A DNA stretch of 45,045 nucleotides from an uncultured SAR116 cluster alpha proteobacterium (GCA_902520885.1 CABYPW010000017.1:1-45045); one strand, 5' to 3'; shown: positions 8,021 to 18,056, numbered from the stretch's first letter. A program made the numbers and translations. Notes: generated by a model not told the origin, from the letters alone.

Positions 8021-9571
8021 ATGTCTCAGCTTAAATGGTGGGAAACAGCGGTAATCTATCAAATTTATCCCCGCTCTTTTCAAGATTCTAATGCAGATGG
8101 TATTGGAGATCTTAATGGCATTACATCTCGTCTTGATTATATTGCAAACTTGGGCGTTGATGCCATTTGGATAAGTCCATTTTTTAAATCACCACAAAAA
8201 GATTTTGGATACGATGTCTCAGATTATTGTGATATTGCTCCGGAATATGGAACCCTAAATGACTTTAAAAGGCTTTTATCGACGGCGCATTCTTTAGGTC
8301 TCAAATTAATGGTTGATATCGTAGCAGCACATTCTTCTGATCAGCACCCGTATTTTCAGGAGAGCAGGCAATCAAAAAGAAACTCAAAATCAGACTGGTA
8401 TCATTGGGCAGATCCTATGCCAGATGGAACACCACCAACAAATTGGCTTTCGTTTTTTGGCGGCGGCGCTTGGAGTTGGGAGCCTCGACGCCAGCAATAT
8501 TACTTGCATAATTTCCTGCCTTCTCAGCCTAACTTTAATTTTAGCAATCCAAAAGTTTTGGATTATTTCGAAGAAATTGCACGTTTTTGGTTTGATATAG
8601 GCGTAGATGGTTTCAGATTAGACGCTGTTCATACCATAAATGCGGATAAGCCTCCTTACAAAAATAATACCCCAAATCCAAATTTTATATTAGGACCTCT
8701 ACCTCTTGATCAACAACCCTTTTTCCGTCAATTACATGATTTTGCGCAGCTTAATCAGCCGGGCATACAAGAATTCAGTGCTCGCATGAGGATGGTCTCC
8801 GATAGTTATGATGATCGATTTCTAATGGGTGAAGTTGATGGTGATAACGAAGATGCCATGAAAGTTAGTAAATCTTTTACAGAAGATGGAAGATTACACG
8901 CGACCTATAATTTTGATTTACTAGAGTGGAAGGGTCTTACTGTCGACGGAGTAAAGCAAGTAATCAATAAAGCTGTTGAAATTTTTAATAATACGGGGAA
9001 ACTTTGCTTTGCATTTTCTAACCATGACGTTCCTCGTTCTCTCTCGCGGCAACTTGCCCCATTAAATATAAAAAACGAGCATGGAGAAGCGTTACAGTTA
9101 TTATTACTTAAGCTCGAGAGTTGCCTTATTGGTTCCACATGCATATTCCAAGGTGAAGAGCTTGCATATGAAGATGTTGAAGATATACCTGTAGAGGCAA
9201 TGAAAGATCCTTGGGGGATAGAGTTTGCTCCATTTTTTCCTGGTCGAGATACCTGTCGCACACCTTTGGTTTGGGATGCCAATTTACCAAATGGGGGGTT
9301 TTCAGATGCCAATAAAACATGGTTACCAATTGGGAAAAAGCATTTAAAAAAAGCTGCTCTTGAGAAAGTAAAGAATGATGGTTCAACATATAATAAGTTT
9401 GCTCAATTTCTTTCATGGAGGAAAAAACAGCCTGCATTTATGCAGGCAAACGAAATGACACAGCTATCAGGAAGTGATAGGCAAATTATTTTTGATCGAA
9501 TTTCAGATCAACAAACTTTACGTTGCTGTTTTGATTTTGATGGTTTGACAGCTTCATTTGAGGAGATTTGA
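8021..9571 (+). CDS. aglA: GH13 alpha-glucosidase AglA
   Basis: A 516-residue glycoside hydrolase family 13 enzyme without signal peptide, so cytoplasmic. Landmarks are YQIYPRSFQDSNADGIGDL near the start, GFRLDAVH with the catalytic nucleophile Asp201, FLMGEVDGDN with the acid/base Glu271, and FSNHDVPRS with the transition-state His335-Asp336. This is the oligo-1,6-glucosidase/alpha-glucosidase type, which releases glucose from short alpha-glucosides. Placement inside the transporter operon means imported sugars are cut after entry. Its last codons contain GAGGAG, which serves aglK, whose ATG follows the TGA directly. Confidence 0.9.
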   Translation: MSQLKWWETAVIYQIYPRSFQDSNADGIGDLNGITSRLDYIANLGVDAIWISPFFKSPQKDFGYDVSDYCDIAPEYGTLNDFKRLLSTAHSLGLKLMVDIVAAHSSDQHPYFQESRQSKRNSKSDWYHWADPMPDGTPPTNWLSFFGGGAWSWEPRRQQYYLHNFLPSQPNFNFSNPKVLDYFEEIARFWFDIGVDGFRLDAVHTINADKPPYKNNTPNPNFILGPLPLDQQPFFRQLHDFAQLNQPGIQEFSARMRMVSDSYDDRFLMGEVDGDNEDAMKVSKSFTEDGRLHATYNFDLLEWKGLTVDGVKQVINKAVEIFNNTGKLCFAFSNHDVPRSLSRQLAPLNIKNEHGEALQLLLLKLESCLIGSTCIFQGEELAYEDVEDIPVEAMKDPWGIEFAPFFPGRDTCRTPLVWDANLPNGGFSDANKTWLPIGKKHLKKAALEKVKNDGSTYNKFAQFLSWRKKQPAFMQANEMTQLSGSDRQIIFDRISDQQTLRCCFDFDGLTASFEEI

Positions 9572-10633
9572 ATGGCGCAAGTTGAGTTAAGGAATGTTAA
9601 TAAATCGTTTGGGAAAACGGAAGTTATTCATAATGTTGATTTAGAGATTGAAAAAGGAGAATTTGTTGTTTTTGTTGGCCCTTCAGGATGTGGTAAATCA
9701 ACTCTTCTTCGTTTGATCGCTGGCCTCGAAACATTATCAAGTGGAGAAATTATCATTGCAGATATGCCTGTAAAAGATTTGCCACCGTCAAAACGCGGCA
9801 TTGCTATGGTATTTCAGTCATACGCATTGTACCCGCATATGACTGTTTTTAACAATATGGCTTTTTCACTTAATTTACAGGGAATGACGAAAAATGAAAT
9901 AAAAGAAAGAGTTGACTCCGCAGCAAAAATTTTACAAATGGAGCATCTTTTGGAAAGAAGACCTGCTGCTTTGTCAGGTGGCCAGCGTCAACGAGTTGCA
10001 ATAGGAAGAGCAATTGTTCGTAACCCAGAAGTGTTTTTATTTGATGAACCATTATCCAATTTAGATGCTGCATTAAGACATGACACCAGAGTAGAAATAG
10101 CTAAATTACATAATCAATTGGGAGCGACTACTATTTATGTAACGCACGACCAGGTAGAAGCTATGACTTTAGCAGACAAGATAGTAGTTCTAAAAGACGG
10201 GGAGGTTATGCAGGTTGGCTCACCGATGGAATTATTTAATAATCCAGCAAATGAGTTTGTAGCTGGTTTCCTTGGGTCCCCAAAAATGAATTTTTTTGAT
10301 GGTACTATTGTTGCAAAAAATGGAAGTGCAAATACAGCTGATTTTGAAGGCGAAGGTATTGAGATTAAAAATATTAAACTTGTATCTCAAAAGAAGGAAA
10401 AATCAGAAGCAGTGAGGCTTGGAGTCAGGCCACAACATCTGAAAATTGATCCAAAAGGCATTATACATGGCAAAATCATGCTGATAGAAAAACTAGGCGT
10501 TGAAACAATAGTAGAGCTTGTTACAAAAACAGAAAAAACTCCTTTTCGGTTTGCTACTCAGGAGATGCTAGATTTTACAATTGGACAGGAAGTTACCTTT
10601 AGTTTTGACTCATCAAAAGTTAATCTTTTTTAA
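9572..10633 (+). CDS. aglK: Alpha-glucoside ABC transporter ATPase AglK
   Basis: A 353-residue MalK/UgpC-type ATPase. Walker A is GPSGCGKST at 36-44, the Q-loop glutamine is Q82, the signature LSGGQ is at 134-138, Walker B VFLFDE at 154-159, and the switch His is H192. The C-terminal third (from about 240) is the TOBE/regulatory region of this subfamily. It energises the AglF-AglG permease pair. The gene abuts aglA with no gap. ATPases of this subgroup sometimes serve several importers, but a second MalK-type ATPase exists at 41085, so each system here has its own. Confidence 0.9.
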   Translation: MAQVELRNVNKSFGKTEVIHNVDLEIEKGEFVVFVGPSGCGKSTLLRLIAGLETLSSGEIIIADMPVKDLPPSKRGIAMVFQSYALYPHMTVFNNMAFSLNLQGMTKNEIKERVDSAAKILQMEHLLERRPAALSGGQRQRVAIGRAIVRNPEVFLFDEPLSNLDAALRHDTRVEIAKLHNQLGATTIYVTHDQVEAMTLADKIVVLKDGEVMQVGSPMELFNNPANEFVAGFLGSPKMNFFDGTIVAKNGSANTADFEGEGIEIKNIKLVSQKKEKSEAVRLGVRPQHLKIDPKGIIHGKIMLIEKLGVETIVELVTKTEKTPFRFATQEMLDFTIGQEVTFSFDSSKVNLF

Positions 10634-10645
10634 ATTAAGTATCGA

Positions 10646-11983
10646 ATGTTATCATCACTTAAGACACATGTTAAAAGATTGCCAGATGACTTTTTGTTTG
10701 GAGTTGCAACATCTTCCTATCAAATAGAGGGGTCTAATTTTGGCGGTTGTGGTTTATCTCATTGGCATGAATTCGCAAAAAAATCAGAACGTGTTTTTAA
10801 TCAAGACGACGGCACCATCGCCTGTAATCATTATCATCTATGGGAAACAGATTTGAACTTAGTTCGCGATGCTGGCTTTAAATCATATCGATTTTCATTT
10901 TCGTGGCCACGTTTGTTACCAGAAAATTCGAAAAAAGTTAATCCAGAGGGCATTGGTTTTTATGATAAATTAATTGACGGCATGCTAGACCGGGGAATTA
11001 AGCCTTTTGCTACCTTATATCATTGGGATTTACCTGTTAGGCATGCTAAAAAAGGAGGCTGGCAGATACGAGATACTGCAAATTATTTTGCAGACTACAC
11101 AGAGCTAATAATGCGTAATTTTGGTGATAGACTTTTTTCTGTAGCGCCAATTAATGAGCCATGGTGCGTAGCTTGGTTAAGTCACTATTGGGGCCATCAT
11201 GCACCAGGAATTGAATCATTACCCTCTGCTGCTAAAGCAATGCACTTTGTTCAACTAGCGCATGGTTTGTCGATACAAGTGATGAGGTCGTATGGTCATA
11301 AATATTTGGGGTGTGTATTAAACAAAGAATATGCAGTACCTTTCGATGATACAGACGAGACAGTTCGTTTGACGGATTTGTTTGATGCTATTTATAATAA
11401 ATGGTTTGACCAGTCTATTTTTACAGGTTCTTATCCAAGCAAGGTATTAGCTTTGTTTGGGGAACATATGCCTAATAACTACATTGATGACTTGTCTATC
11501 ATTTCTCAGCCCCTTGATTGGGTTGGAACAAATTATTACACACGGTCAGTTATAAAACCTGATAAATCAGAAACAGTTATTGGGTTTAGATGTGCCAGGG
11601 GTGATTTACCAAAAACAGATATGGGATGGGAAATAGCACCGGAGGGATTGGCTCATTTCATAAAAAGAACTGCTAAGAATTATGCACCTCAATTGCCACA
11701 TTATATTACAGAAAATGGAATGGCTTCGACTGATATAATTCAGCAGGGCAAAATCAACGACACAGATAGGGTTGATTACTTTGATAGGCATCTTCAGATA
11801 ATTACAGATCTAAAATTACAAGGTGTAAATCTTGCCGGATATTTTGCTTGGTCTCTACTTGATAATTACGAATGGGCTTATGGATATGCGAAACGGTTTG
11901 GAATCGTTCACGTTGACTATAGAACACAGATAAGGACGCCTAAATCAAGTTATAGGGCTTGGCAAAAGGCTCTAACACGATAG
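10646..11983 (+). CDS. GH1 beta-glucosidase
   Basis: A 445-residue family 1 glycoside hydrolase, the normal length for bacterial BglA/BglB. The N-terminal FLFGVATSSYQIEG is the family signature. INEPW holds the acid/base Glu171 and YITENG the nucleophile Glu356. No signal peptide is present, so it acts in the cytoplasm on imported beta-glucosides or related disaccharides. It follows aglK by 12 bases in the same operon. That is unusual, because the operon otherwise handles alpha-linkages, so the transporter may accept both anomers or mixed disaccharides. The ribosome-binding site is weak. Confidence 0.9.
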   Translation: MLSSLKTHVKRLPDDFLFGVATSSYQIEGSNFGGCGLSHWHEFAKKSERVFNQDDGTIACNHYHLWETDLNLVRDAGFKSYRFSFSWPRLLPENSKKVNPEGIGFYDKLIDGMLDRGIKPFATLYHWDLPVRHAKKGGWQIRDTANYFADYTELIMRNFGDRLFSVAPINEPWCVAWLSHYWGHHAPGIESLPSAAKAMHFVQLAHGLSIQVMRSYGHKYLGCVLNKEYAVPFDDTDETVRLTDLFDAIYNKWFDQSIFTGSYPSKVLALFGEHMPNNYIDDLSIISQPLDWVGTNYYTRSVIKPDKSETVIGFRCARGDLPKTDMGWEIAPEGLAHFIKRTAKNYAPQLPHYITENGMASTDIIQQGKINDTDRVDYFDRHLQIITDLKLQGVNLAGYFAWSLLDNYEWAYGYAKRFGIVHVDYRTQIRTPKSSYRAWQKALTR

Positions 11984-11995
11984 TTTGAATAATTA

Positions 11996-13138
11996 ATGTC
12001 TAAATTGCAATTTCTTAAAGATTGGCTAATGGTTGCTAGTGCTTTTATATTGGCAGGAAGCACTTTTGGCATTTGGGCATCCAGAATACCAGTATTCGTA
12101 AAACGTTTTGATTTAAGTCCAAAAGAATTGGGAGTATTGCTGTTTTTATTAGCATTTGGTGCTATTCTTTCTTTCGCTTGTTCTGGCTTTCTCTCTGATA
12201 GATATGGAGCAGTGCGCATATCAAAAATACTAGCTTGTTTATGTCTTGTTGCTTTTATTTGTTTACCACTAGCTAAAGATTTGTTGAGTTTTGGTTTTTT
12301 TTTATTTTTGTTTGGAATGTTCAATGGTGGGTTAGATATCTCAATGAATGTTTGGGCGAGTGAGATTCAAAGACGGTATGAAAAACAGGTGTTATCTTCG
12401 TTCCACGCCATGTTTAGTCTTGGGGCAGGCATAGGTGCAGTTTTAGGGTTTAGCGCTGCGTCTAATGAAATGTCTATTGAAGCAAATTTTTTTATAGGGG
12501 CATTTTGTTTAATACCAGTTTTAGTGCTTATTTTAAGCAGTAGTTGGCAGTCAGAGAGAAAAAAATTAGATAGATTTTTTAAACAGGTTGCATTACCAAA
12601 AAAATCGATAATTGGTTTAGGTGTTATAGCATTTTGCTCTTCTCTCGGAGAGGGAGGCGTTGCAGATTGGAGTGCCTTATTTCTCGTTCTTGTAACTCGA
12701 GTCAGCCAAGCAGATGCAGCACTTGGATTTGGTGTTTTTTCATTTAGCATGGTTGTTTTTAGACTTATGGGAGATAACGTTATTACAAAGTTAGGAAAAG
12801 AATTAACGGGGCGAATATCTGCGCTAACTGCATTTTTGGGTTCTGTTCTTGTAATTTTTTTTGGTCATTATTTTGTTATTCTTTTGGGACTTATTTTTAT
12901 GGGCGCAGGGTATGCTATATTAATTCCGGTTTGTTTCAGCAGAGCGGCAGAGGATACAACTGTTACACCTGGAACTGCAATAGCTAGCGTATCTACATTT
13001 GGATATAGTGGTTTTTTACTTGGCCCACCCATATTGGGATTAATTGCTGACTATACATCTATTAGGGTTATTTTCGTAATATTAATGCTTCTTACAGGGG
13101 TAATTTTTGCTATGTCAAAGCAATTAAGACCTCATTAA
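11996..13138 (+). CDS. MFS transporter, YbjJ-like
   Basis: A 380-residue membrane protein of the major facilitator superfamily with about twelve hydrophobic segments. The pattern FGIWASRIPVFVKRF near the N-terminus, a loop GFLSDRYGAVRI, then SMNVWASEIQRRY and SSFHAMFSLGAGIGA resembles the YbjJ/fucose-permease branch. Substrate unknown. It sits 12 bases downstream of the beta-glucosidase and closes the operon, so export or import of a sugar or sugar product is a reasonable inference. It is convergent with glpK, with only 56 bases between them and no obvious terminator there. Confidence 0.75.
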   Translation: MSKLQFLKDWLMVASAFILAGSTFGIWASRIPVFVKRFDLSPKELGVLLFLLAFGAILSFACSGFLSDRYGAVRISKILACLCLVAFICLPLAKDLLSFGFFLFLFGMFNGGLDISMNVWASEIQRRYEKQVLSSFHAMFSLGAGIGAVLGFSAASNEMSIEANFFIGAFCLIPVLVLILSSSWQSERKKLDRFFKQVALPKKSIIGLGVIAFCSSLGEGGVADWSALFLVLVTRVSQADAALGFGVFSFSMVVFRLMGDNVITKLGKELTGRISALTAFLGSVLVIFFGHYFVILLGLIFMGAGYAILIPVCFSRAAEDTTVTPGTAIASVSTFGYSGFLLGPPILGLIADYTSIRVIFVILMLLTGVIFAMSKQLRPH

Positions 13139-13194
13139 TTAAATATACAAGACCTTTTTATTAATAAAATATTATGTTGAGGTGATACTCAGAG

Positions 13195-14682
13195 TTACAT
13201 AATTGAAAATCTAGTTTTCATGACTGCTTCACTCCAATTTTCAGTTAAGGTTCGTCGATTAGAGGGCGTCATATTAGAAGTAAATTTTTTTTCTAGGCGC
13301 CAGGAAGATGCAGTATGTTCAATAGAACTGAACACACCGTCTGCCAGACCAGCTAGCATTGCTGAGCCAAGAGCAGTAGTTTCTAGTTGTGAAGGACGTT
13401 CTACTGAAATATCAACTATATCGGATAAAAATTGCATGAGCCAGTTGTTGGCTGCCATTCCACCATCAACCTTTATATTTGTTGGTCTCATGCCATCTTG
13501 TGCCATCGCTGATATTAAATCATTTGTCTGATAAGCAACAGCTTCAAGAGCTGCTCTTATAAAATCTTCTGGGCTAGTGTCTCTCGTAATTCCAAAAATC
13601 GCCCCACGAGCATCAGCTGACCAATAAGGCGCACCAAGTCCAGTAAACGCAGGAACCATATAAACACCATTGTTACTTGCAAGCTCAGAGGCAATTTCCT
13701 CTGACTGTTTTGCATCTTTAAGAAAACCAATGCCATCTCGAAGCCATTGAATAACTGCACCCGCAACGAATATTGATCCTTCCATTGCATACGTCTGTTT
13801 TTGATTAAGTTGCAAACCAATCGTTGTTAGCAATCTATTTGAAGACTTTAAGATTTGGTCTCCAGTATTTAATATAACAAAGCATCCGGTTCCGAAGGTT
13901 GCTTTTACGGAGCCTGGATGAAAACATGCTTGACCAACGCTGGCACTTTGCTGGTCTCCGATGGCAGATAATATTGGTAGTTGTTTAGATAATCCTGCAT
14001 GAGCATTTCCAAGGTTTCCAGCACAATCAACAATTTCTGGTAGTACGGGCATTGGCACATTAAATAGCTCACATAACCGTTTATCCCATTTAGCAGTTTT
14101 TATATTAAGAAGACTCGTTCTAGATGCATTTGTTGCATCACTTATATGTTTGTCTCCATTTGTTAGTCGCCAAATAAGAAAGGTTTCAATTGTACCAAAT
14201 GCAAGCTCACCATTTTCGGCACGAATTCGAGCACCTTTTACATTATCGAGAATCCATGCAATCTTTGAGGCGCTGAAATATGGGTCTATAACAAGACCAG
14301 CTCGATCTGCAATTTCATCTTCAAGTCCATTAGATATAAGTCCGTGACATTGTTTGGATGTACGCCTATCCTGCCAGACTATAGCTCTGTGAATAGGCTT
14401 GCCTGTTTTGCGGTCCCAAATAAGAGTAGTTTCTCGCTGGTTAGTTATACCGATACCTACAACATTTACCCCTGCTTTTTCAGACTGAAGAAGCGCTTGA
14501 TTTGCAACATTGCAAACAGATTGCCAAATTTCCTCGCCATCATGCTCAACCCATCCAGATTGCGGGAAAAATTGGGTAAACTCTTTTTGAGCTTGAGCTA
14601 TAACCCCACCAGTTTCTAAATCAAATACAATGGCTCTACTGCTCGTGGTTCCCTGATCAATCGACAAATAAAACCTATTCAT
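13195..14682 (-). CDS. glpK: Glycerol kinase
   Basis: A 495-residue FGGY kinase with the glycerol-kinase opening YLSIDQGTTSSRAIVFD (phosphate-binding loop), the WVEHDGEEIW segment, GIGITNQRETT, IVWQDRRT, and the ATP-site region with TFGTGCF and ALGSAMLAG. Length and motifs fit GlpK, which makes sn-glycerol 3-phosphate from glycerol and ATP in the cytoplasm. AGGAGA lies about nine bases before the ATG. No glpF, glpD or glpR is adjacent, so it appears to be a lone gene. Confidence 0.93.
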   Translation of the reverse strand: MNRFYLSIDQGTTSSRAIVFDLETGGVIAQAQKEFTQFFPQSGWVEHDGEEIWQSVCNVANQALLQSEKAGVNVVGIGITNQRETTLIWDRKTGKPIHRAIVWQDRRTSKQCHGLISNGLEDEIADRAGLVIDPYFSASKIAWILDNVKGARIRAENGELAFGTIETFLIWRLTNGDKHISDATNASRTSLLNIKTAKWDKRLCELFNVPMPVLPEIVDCAGNLGNAHAGLSKQLPILSAIGDQQSASVGQACFHPGSVKATFGTGCFVILNTGDQILKSSNRLLTTIGLQLNQKQTYAMEGSIFVAGAVIQWLRDGIGFLKDAKQSEEIASELASNNGVYMVPAFTGLGAPYWSADARGAIFGITRDTSPEDFIRAALEAVAYQTNDLISAMAQDGMRPTNIKVDGGMAANNWLMQFLSDIVDISVERPSQLETTALGSAMLAGLADGVFSSIEHTASSWRLEKKFTSNMTPSNRRTLTENWSEAVMKTRFSIM

Positions 14683-14747
14683 AAATTTAATTCTCCTGAA
14701 TTATAGGTGCTCTTAAGCTAGGTTGAATAAAAAGAATGGTTTTTTGT

Positions 14748-15755
14748 TTATATTTTATAGTAAGACAAATACCATTCTACAAAATTTTCTACGCCTTGCA
14801 TAACTGATGTACCTGGTTTGATTCCGGTCCAATTTTCCAAGCTTTGTGTATCTGAAAACGTTTCTAAAACTTCTCCTTTCTGCATGGGCAAAAAGTTTTT
14901 TTTGGCCTCTTTTCCTAGCACTTTTTCAATCGCAGAAATGTAATCCATTAGAGGAGTTGGTTTCCCGTTGCCTATATTAAAAATACGCCACGGACTATTG
15001 CTAGTACTAGCATCTGGCTTTTGCGTATTATAATTAGTGCTTGTTGTTGCAGGTGTATTCACTAGTTTTGTTATCGCGTGGACGACATCGTCAATATAAG
15101 TAAAATCTCGAACCATATTACCATGATTGTAAATATCGATTGGCTTGTTTTCAAGAATGGCTTTCGTAAATTTGAAAAGAGCCATGTCTGGCCGTCCCCA
15201 TGGACCATAGACGGTGAAAAAGCGAAGCCCAGTAGTAGGTATTTTAAATAAATGACTATAGCTATGCGCCATTATTTCATTTGCTTTTTTAGTTGCACCA
15301 TATAAGGATATAGGATGGTCAGTATTGTGGGTTTCTTTAAAAGGTTTTTCTTCATTTGAACCATATATTGATGAAGAACTCGCGTAGATAAGATGCGATA
15401 CTTTATAGTTTCTGCATGCCTCTAAAATATTCAAAAACCCAATAAGGTTACTTGAACCATAGGCATCAGGGTCAACTAGACTATACCTTACACCAGCCTG
15501 TGCAGCCAAATTAATGACACATTCTGCGTTAGTCTCTAAAAATATCTCCATAATTGTGTTTTTATCTGCAATATCTTGCTCATAAAATATGAAATTCTTA
15601 TAACCAGAAAGAGAGTTAAGTCTATTCTGCTTTAAGGTTTGGTCATAATAAGTGTTAAGATTATCTATTGCTATTACATTATGTCCGTCATCGAGTAATT
15701 TCTTGCTAACATGCATCCCGATAAAACCAGCTGCACCTGTGATAATAATATTCAT
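14748..15755 (-). CDS. NAD-dependent epimerase, UDP-glucuronate 4-epimerase type
   Basis: A 335-residue extended short-chain dehydrogenase. It starts with the nucleotide-binding GAAGFIGMH, has YASSSSIYG and the catalytic YGATK (Tyr-xxx-Lys), and carries YGPWGRPDMALFKFTKAI. That last block is characteristic of UDP-glucuronate 4-epimerases (LpsL/CapI), which make UDP-galacturonate for lipopolysaccharide or capsule. The start has GGAAAAG directly upstream. The gene diverges from hldA, which also serves lipopolysaccharide synthesis, across a 235-base gap in which I see no clear element. Confidence 0.87.
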   Translation of the reverse strand: MNIIITGAAGFIGMHVSKKLLDDGHNVIAIDNLNTYYDQTLKQNRLNSLSGYKNFIFYEQDIADKNTIMEIFLETNAECVINLAAQAGVRYSLVDPDAYGSSNLIGFLNILEACRNYKVSHLIYASSSSIYGSNEEKPFKETHNTDHPISLYGATKKANEIMAHSYSHLFKIPTTGLRFFTVYGPWGRPDMALFKFTKAILENKPIDIYNHGNMVRDFTYIDDVVHAITKLVNTPATTSTNYNTQKPDASTSNSPWRIFNIGNGKPTPLMDYISAIEKVLGKEAKKNFLPMQKGEVLETFSDTQSLENWTGIKPGTSVMQGVENFVEWYLSYYKI

Positions 15756-15990
15756 ATCTTTTCCACTTTAGTATTAATTGACTCTTTTCTACAATAATAG
15801 GTCTTTAATTCCTATTTTAATCTTTTCTTCCAGGTTAATCATAAGCTATTTTTTTAGATTAGAAGCAACGTTTTATTTTAATGAGAATATCACTTGTTTT
15901 TTGTTAGATATTTAGGATTATCATTGAAATAAGGTTAAAATAATGACAATTTTCTCTAATTAATTGAATAAATATAAATTATAATCGAGA

Positions 15991-16935
15991 ATGACTATGA
16001 TTCATGTGATTGGCGATGTTATCCTTGACCGTTATATAAATGGAGCTGTTGACAGGATATCACCTGAAGCACCAGTGCCGGTTGTGAATATGTATTCGCA
16101 AGAAAATAAGCTTGGAGGAGCAGGCAATGTTGCCAGCATATTGTCAGATTTTAAGGCACCGATAAAAGTTTGGACGAGTTTTGCTTCTGATAATGCTGGT
16201 GAGTTAGTTAACAATTTATTAATAAACCGAAAGATTGACTTTCATAATTTCCAGAAATCTGAGGTCTCGACGTGTAAAACGCGTATTCTGGCAGGCGGTC
16301 AACAGATAGTTAGATTTGATGAAGAAAAACAATCTTTGCCAATCAGCGAAGATGAACTTGAGTTTATAGAATCCCAAATTAAATCTGAGGACTTAGTCAT
16401 TATAAGTGATTATGATAAAGGCCTACTGCCAGCACTTGGTGATTTTTTATATGCTTTAAAGAAAAAAAACGTTGAAACATACATCGATCCAAAAAGCGCC
16501 GATTTCGGCAAATATAAAAATTGTTTTTTGATAAAACCAAATCTAAAAGAGCTTAGTCTCGCGACATTAGCGAATGAGGCATTAAACACAGACTCAAGGG
16601 TTAAACATCTGATGCAAAAATCTGAGGCTGATGTCTGCCTCTTAACAAAATCAGCAGAAGGAATGTCTTTATATCATTCGGAAGGCAAACAGGATTTTGA
16701 GATTATTCCCAGTGAAGTCTATGATGTCACAGGCGCTGGAGATACTGTAATCTCTGCTTTTACTTTTGCACGTTTTAAACAACTTAGTATTCCTAACTCT
16801 GCTTTGTTTTCTAATTATTGTGCTGCGTATGCCGTTACGAAAATTGGATGTGCAGAAATGAATATACCCGATTTGTCCATTATCATGTCAAATCATAAGT
16901 CGTTTATTGATATTCTTCCGGTTGATTGGAAATAA
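15991..16935 (+). CDS. hldA: D-glycero-beta-D-manno-heptose-7-phosphate kinase (HldE domain I)
   Basis: A 314-residue PfkB-family sugar kinase that matches the N-terminal half of HldE/RfaE: GDVILDRYINGAVDRISPEAP with the heptose-kinase start motif, LGGAGNVAS, and the PfkB signature DVTGAGDTV with catalytic Asp251. It phosphorylates heptose 7-phosphate at O-1 on the way to ADP-heptose for the lipopolysaccharide inner core. In E. coli this domain is fused to the cytidylyltransferase-fold domain; here the latter is the next gene. The phosphatase GmhB, isomerase GmhA and epimerase HldD are not in the window. Confidence 0.9.
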   Translation: MTMIHVIGDVILDRYINGAVDRISPEAPVPVVNMYSQENKLGGAGNVASILSDFKAPIKVWTSFASDNAGELVNNLLINRKIDFHNFQKSEVSTCKTRILAGGQQIVRFDEEKQSLPISEDELEFIESQIKSEDLVIISDYDKGLLPALGDFLYALKKKNVETYIDPKSADFGKYKNCFLIKPNLKELSLATLANEALNTDSRVKHLMQKSEADVCLLTKSAEGMSLYHSEGKQDFEIIPSEVYDVTGAGDTVISAFTFARFKQLSIPNSALFSNYCAAYAVTKIGCAEMNIPDLSIIMSNHKSFIDILPVDWK

Positions 16936-16939
16936 ATTT

Positions 16940-17434
16940 ATGGAATGTGCTCCAATTATAAATTTTTTACAGGCTGATAAATCTAAACAATTATTATCGT
17001 TGATCCGCAAGTGCAAGCAGCCAGTTGTATTTACAAGTGGCGTTTTTGACCTATTGCATGTAGGCCACCTCGAGTATTTGAGGGAGGCAAAACGGTATGG
17101 CAAGTCACTTATTGTGGGTGTAAATACAGATAATTCTGCTAAGAAACTTGAAAAAGGACCGTCACGTCCTTTTAATAATGAAAATGATAGAGCGAGTCTC
17201 ATTGCAAGTTTGAGATATGTTGATGGTGTAATTTTATTTAATGAAGACACACCTAACGCTCTTATTAAATTAATTAAACCTAGCTTCTTTGTAAAAGGTG
17301 GCGATTACTCAGAAACTTACTTAAGGGCCACAGATCTTTTTGGTTTAAAGAATACTGAGCTTAAAATTATCCCGCTTAAAACCAATTACTCCTCGACACG
17401 TTTAATTAAAAAAATTATCACAGCTCATCAATAA
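16940..17434 (+). CDS. hldC: Heptose-1-phosphate adenylyltransferase (HldE domain II)
   Basis: A 164-residue nucleotidyltransferase of the cytidylyltransferase fold. GVFDLLHVGHLEYL carries the nucleotide-binding HxGH motif at residues 40-43. FVKGGDYS and the terminal NYSSTRLIKKI agree with the HldE C-terminal domain, which joins heptose 1-phosphate with ATP to give ADP-heptose. ATG 16940 is four bases after the hldA stop. An in-frame start at 16907 would overlap hldA and adds no family-like sequence. The stop is followed by 31 bases and then the convergent cupin gene. Confidence 0.88.
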   Translation: MECAPIINFLQADKSKQLLSLIRKCKQPVVFTSGVFDLLHVGHLEYLREAKRYGKSLIVGVNTDNSAKKLEKGPSRPFNNENDRASLIASLRYVDGVILFNEDTPNALIKLIKPSFFVKGGDYSETYLRATDLFGLKNTELKIIPLKTNYSSTRLIKKIITAHQ

Positions 17435-17465
17435 AAACATTCCTAGAAAAACCCATAAATTTATT

Positions 17466-18014
17466 TTAATCCAGCAGCCCTCTATTAGATAATTCCTCCA
17501 TTGCTTCAGGAGAGAATTCTGCTCGCGGTGCATTTCCGCCTATTATAACCATCAAAATGTGCTCGGTGTCTGGTTCATTAAAGGTTATGTTTTCAAATCG
17601 CCTTTGCACTCCAGCTGGAAATGAAACAACATCTAATGGTCCAACCTCATAATATTCTACCGCATTATCCACTTCCCAAGAACATCTCCATTTGCCCGTC
17701 ATTGGTATAAATGTCTCATTTGTATCATGATTGTGCATCATTGGGCCTTTTCCAGGCTTCGCTTTGCAATACCCAAGGTTAAATCCTTCTGATATTTTAA
17801 TAGCTGCTGCCTCTGCTGCTTGTGAGCCAACTGGCGAGGTTGCAGCAGGATCATTATTTTCTGGTGGTTGAAAACCAATTACATTAAATAATGTGCGAAT
17901 ACTATCTGGGTGTTTACTATCGGGCAAACCTCCATCAAACCCTTGTAATTGGTCGAATCTAGCAACTCTTGAATTCATTTCTTCCTTGGTAAAGCGAATA
18001 GTTTTTAAGGCCAT
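17466..18014 (-). CDS. Cupin-domain protein
   Basis: A 182-residue protein with one cupin barrel. Motif 1 is HNHDTNETFIPMTG, giving the metal ligands His-x-His and Glu. Motif 2 is PAGVQRRFEN, in which the usual fourth His is replaced, so the metal site may be altered. The N-terminal about 70 residues are unrecognised. It is the last gene of an operon after the thiolase and CoA-transferase, 42 bases downstream, with its own strong AGAGGAG ribosome site. A role in the same, unknown acyl-CoA or aromatic pathway is inferred from position only. Confidence 0.75.
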   Translation of the reverse strand: MALKTIRFTKEEMNSRVARFDQLQGFDGGLPDSKHPDSIRTLFNVIGFQPPENNDPAATSPVGSQAAEAAAIKISEGFNLGYCKAKPGKGPMMHNHDTNETFIPMTGKWRCSWEVDNAVEYYEVGPLDVVSFPAGVQRRFENITFNEPDTEHILMVIIGGNAPRAEFSPEAMEELSNRGLLD

Positions 18015-18056
18015 ATTAATCTCCTCTAATTCTATTTCTATTCCATAAAAAAAGAC

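Noticed and set aside
11950-12324. Long minus-strand open frame opposite the MFS gene
   Set aside because: It overlaps codons of a convincing membrane transporter, has a Lys/Asn-rich, low-complexity translation, and no ribosome site.
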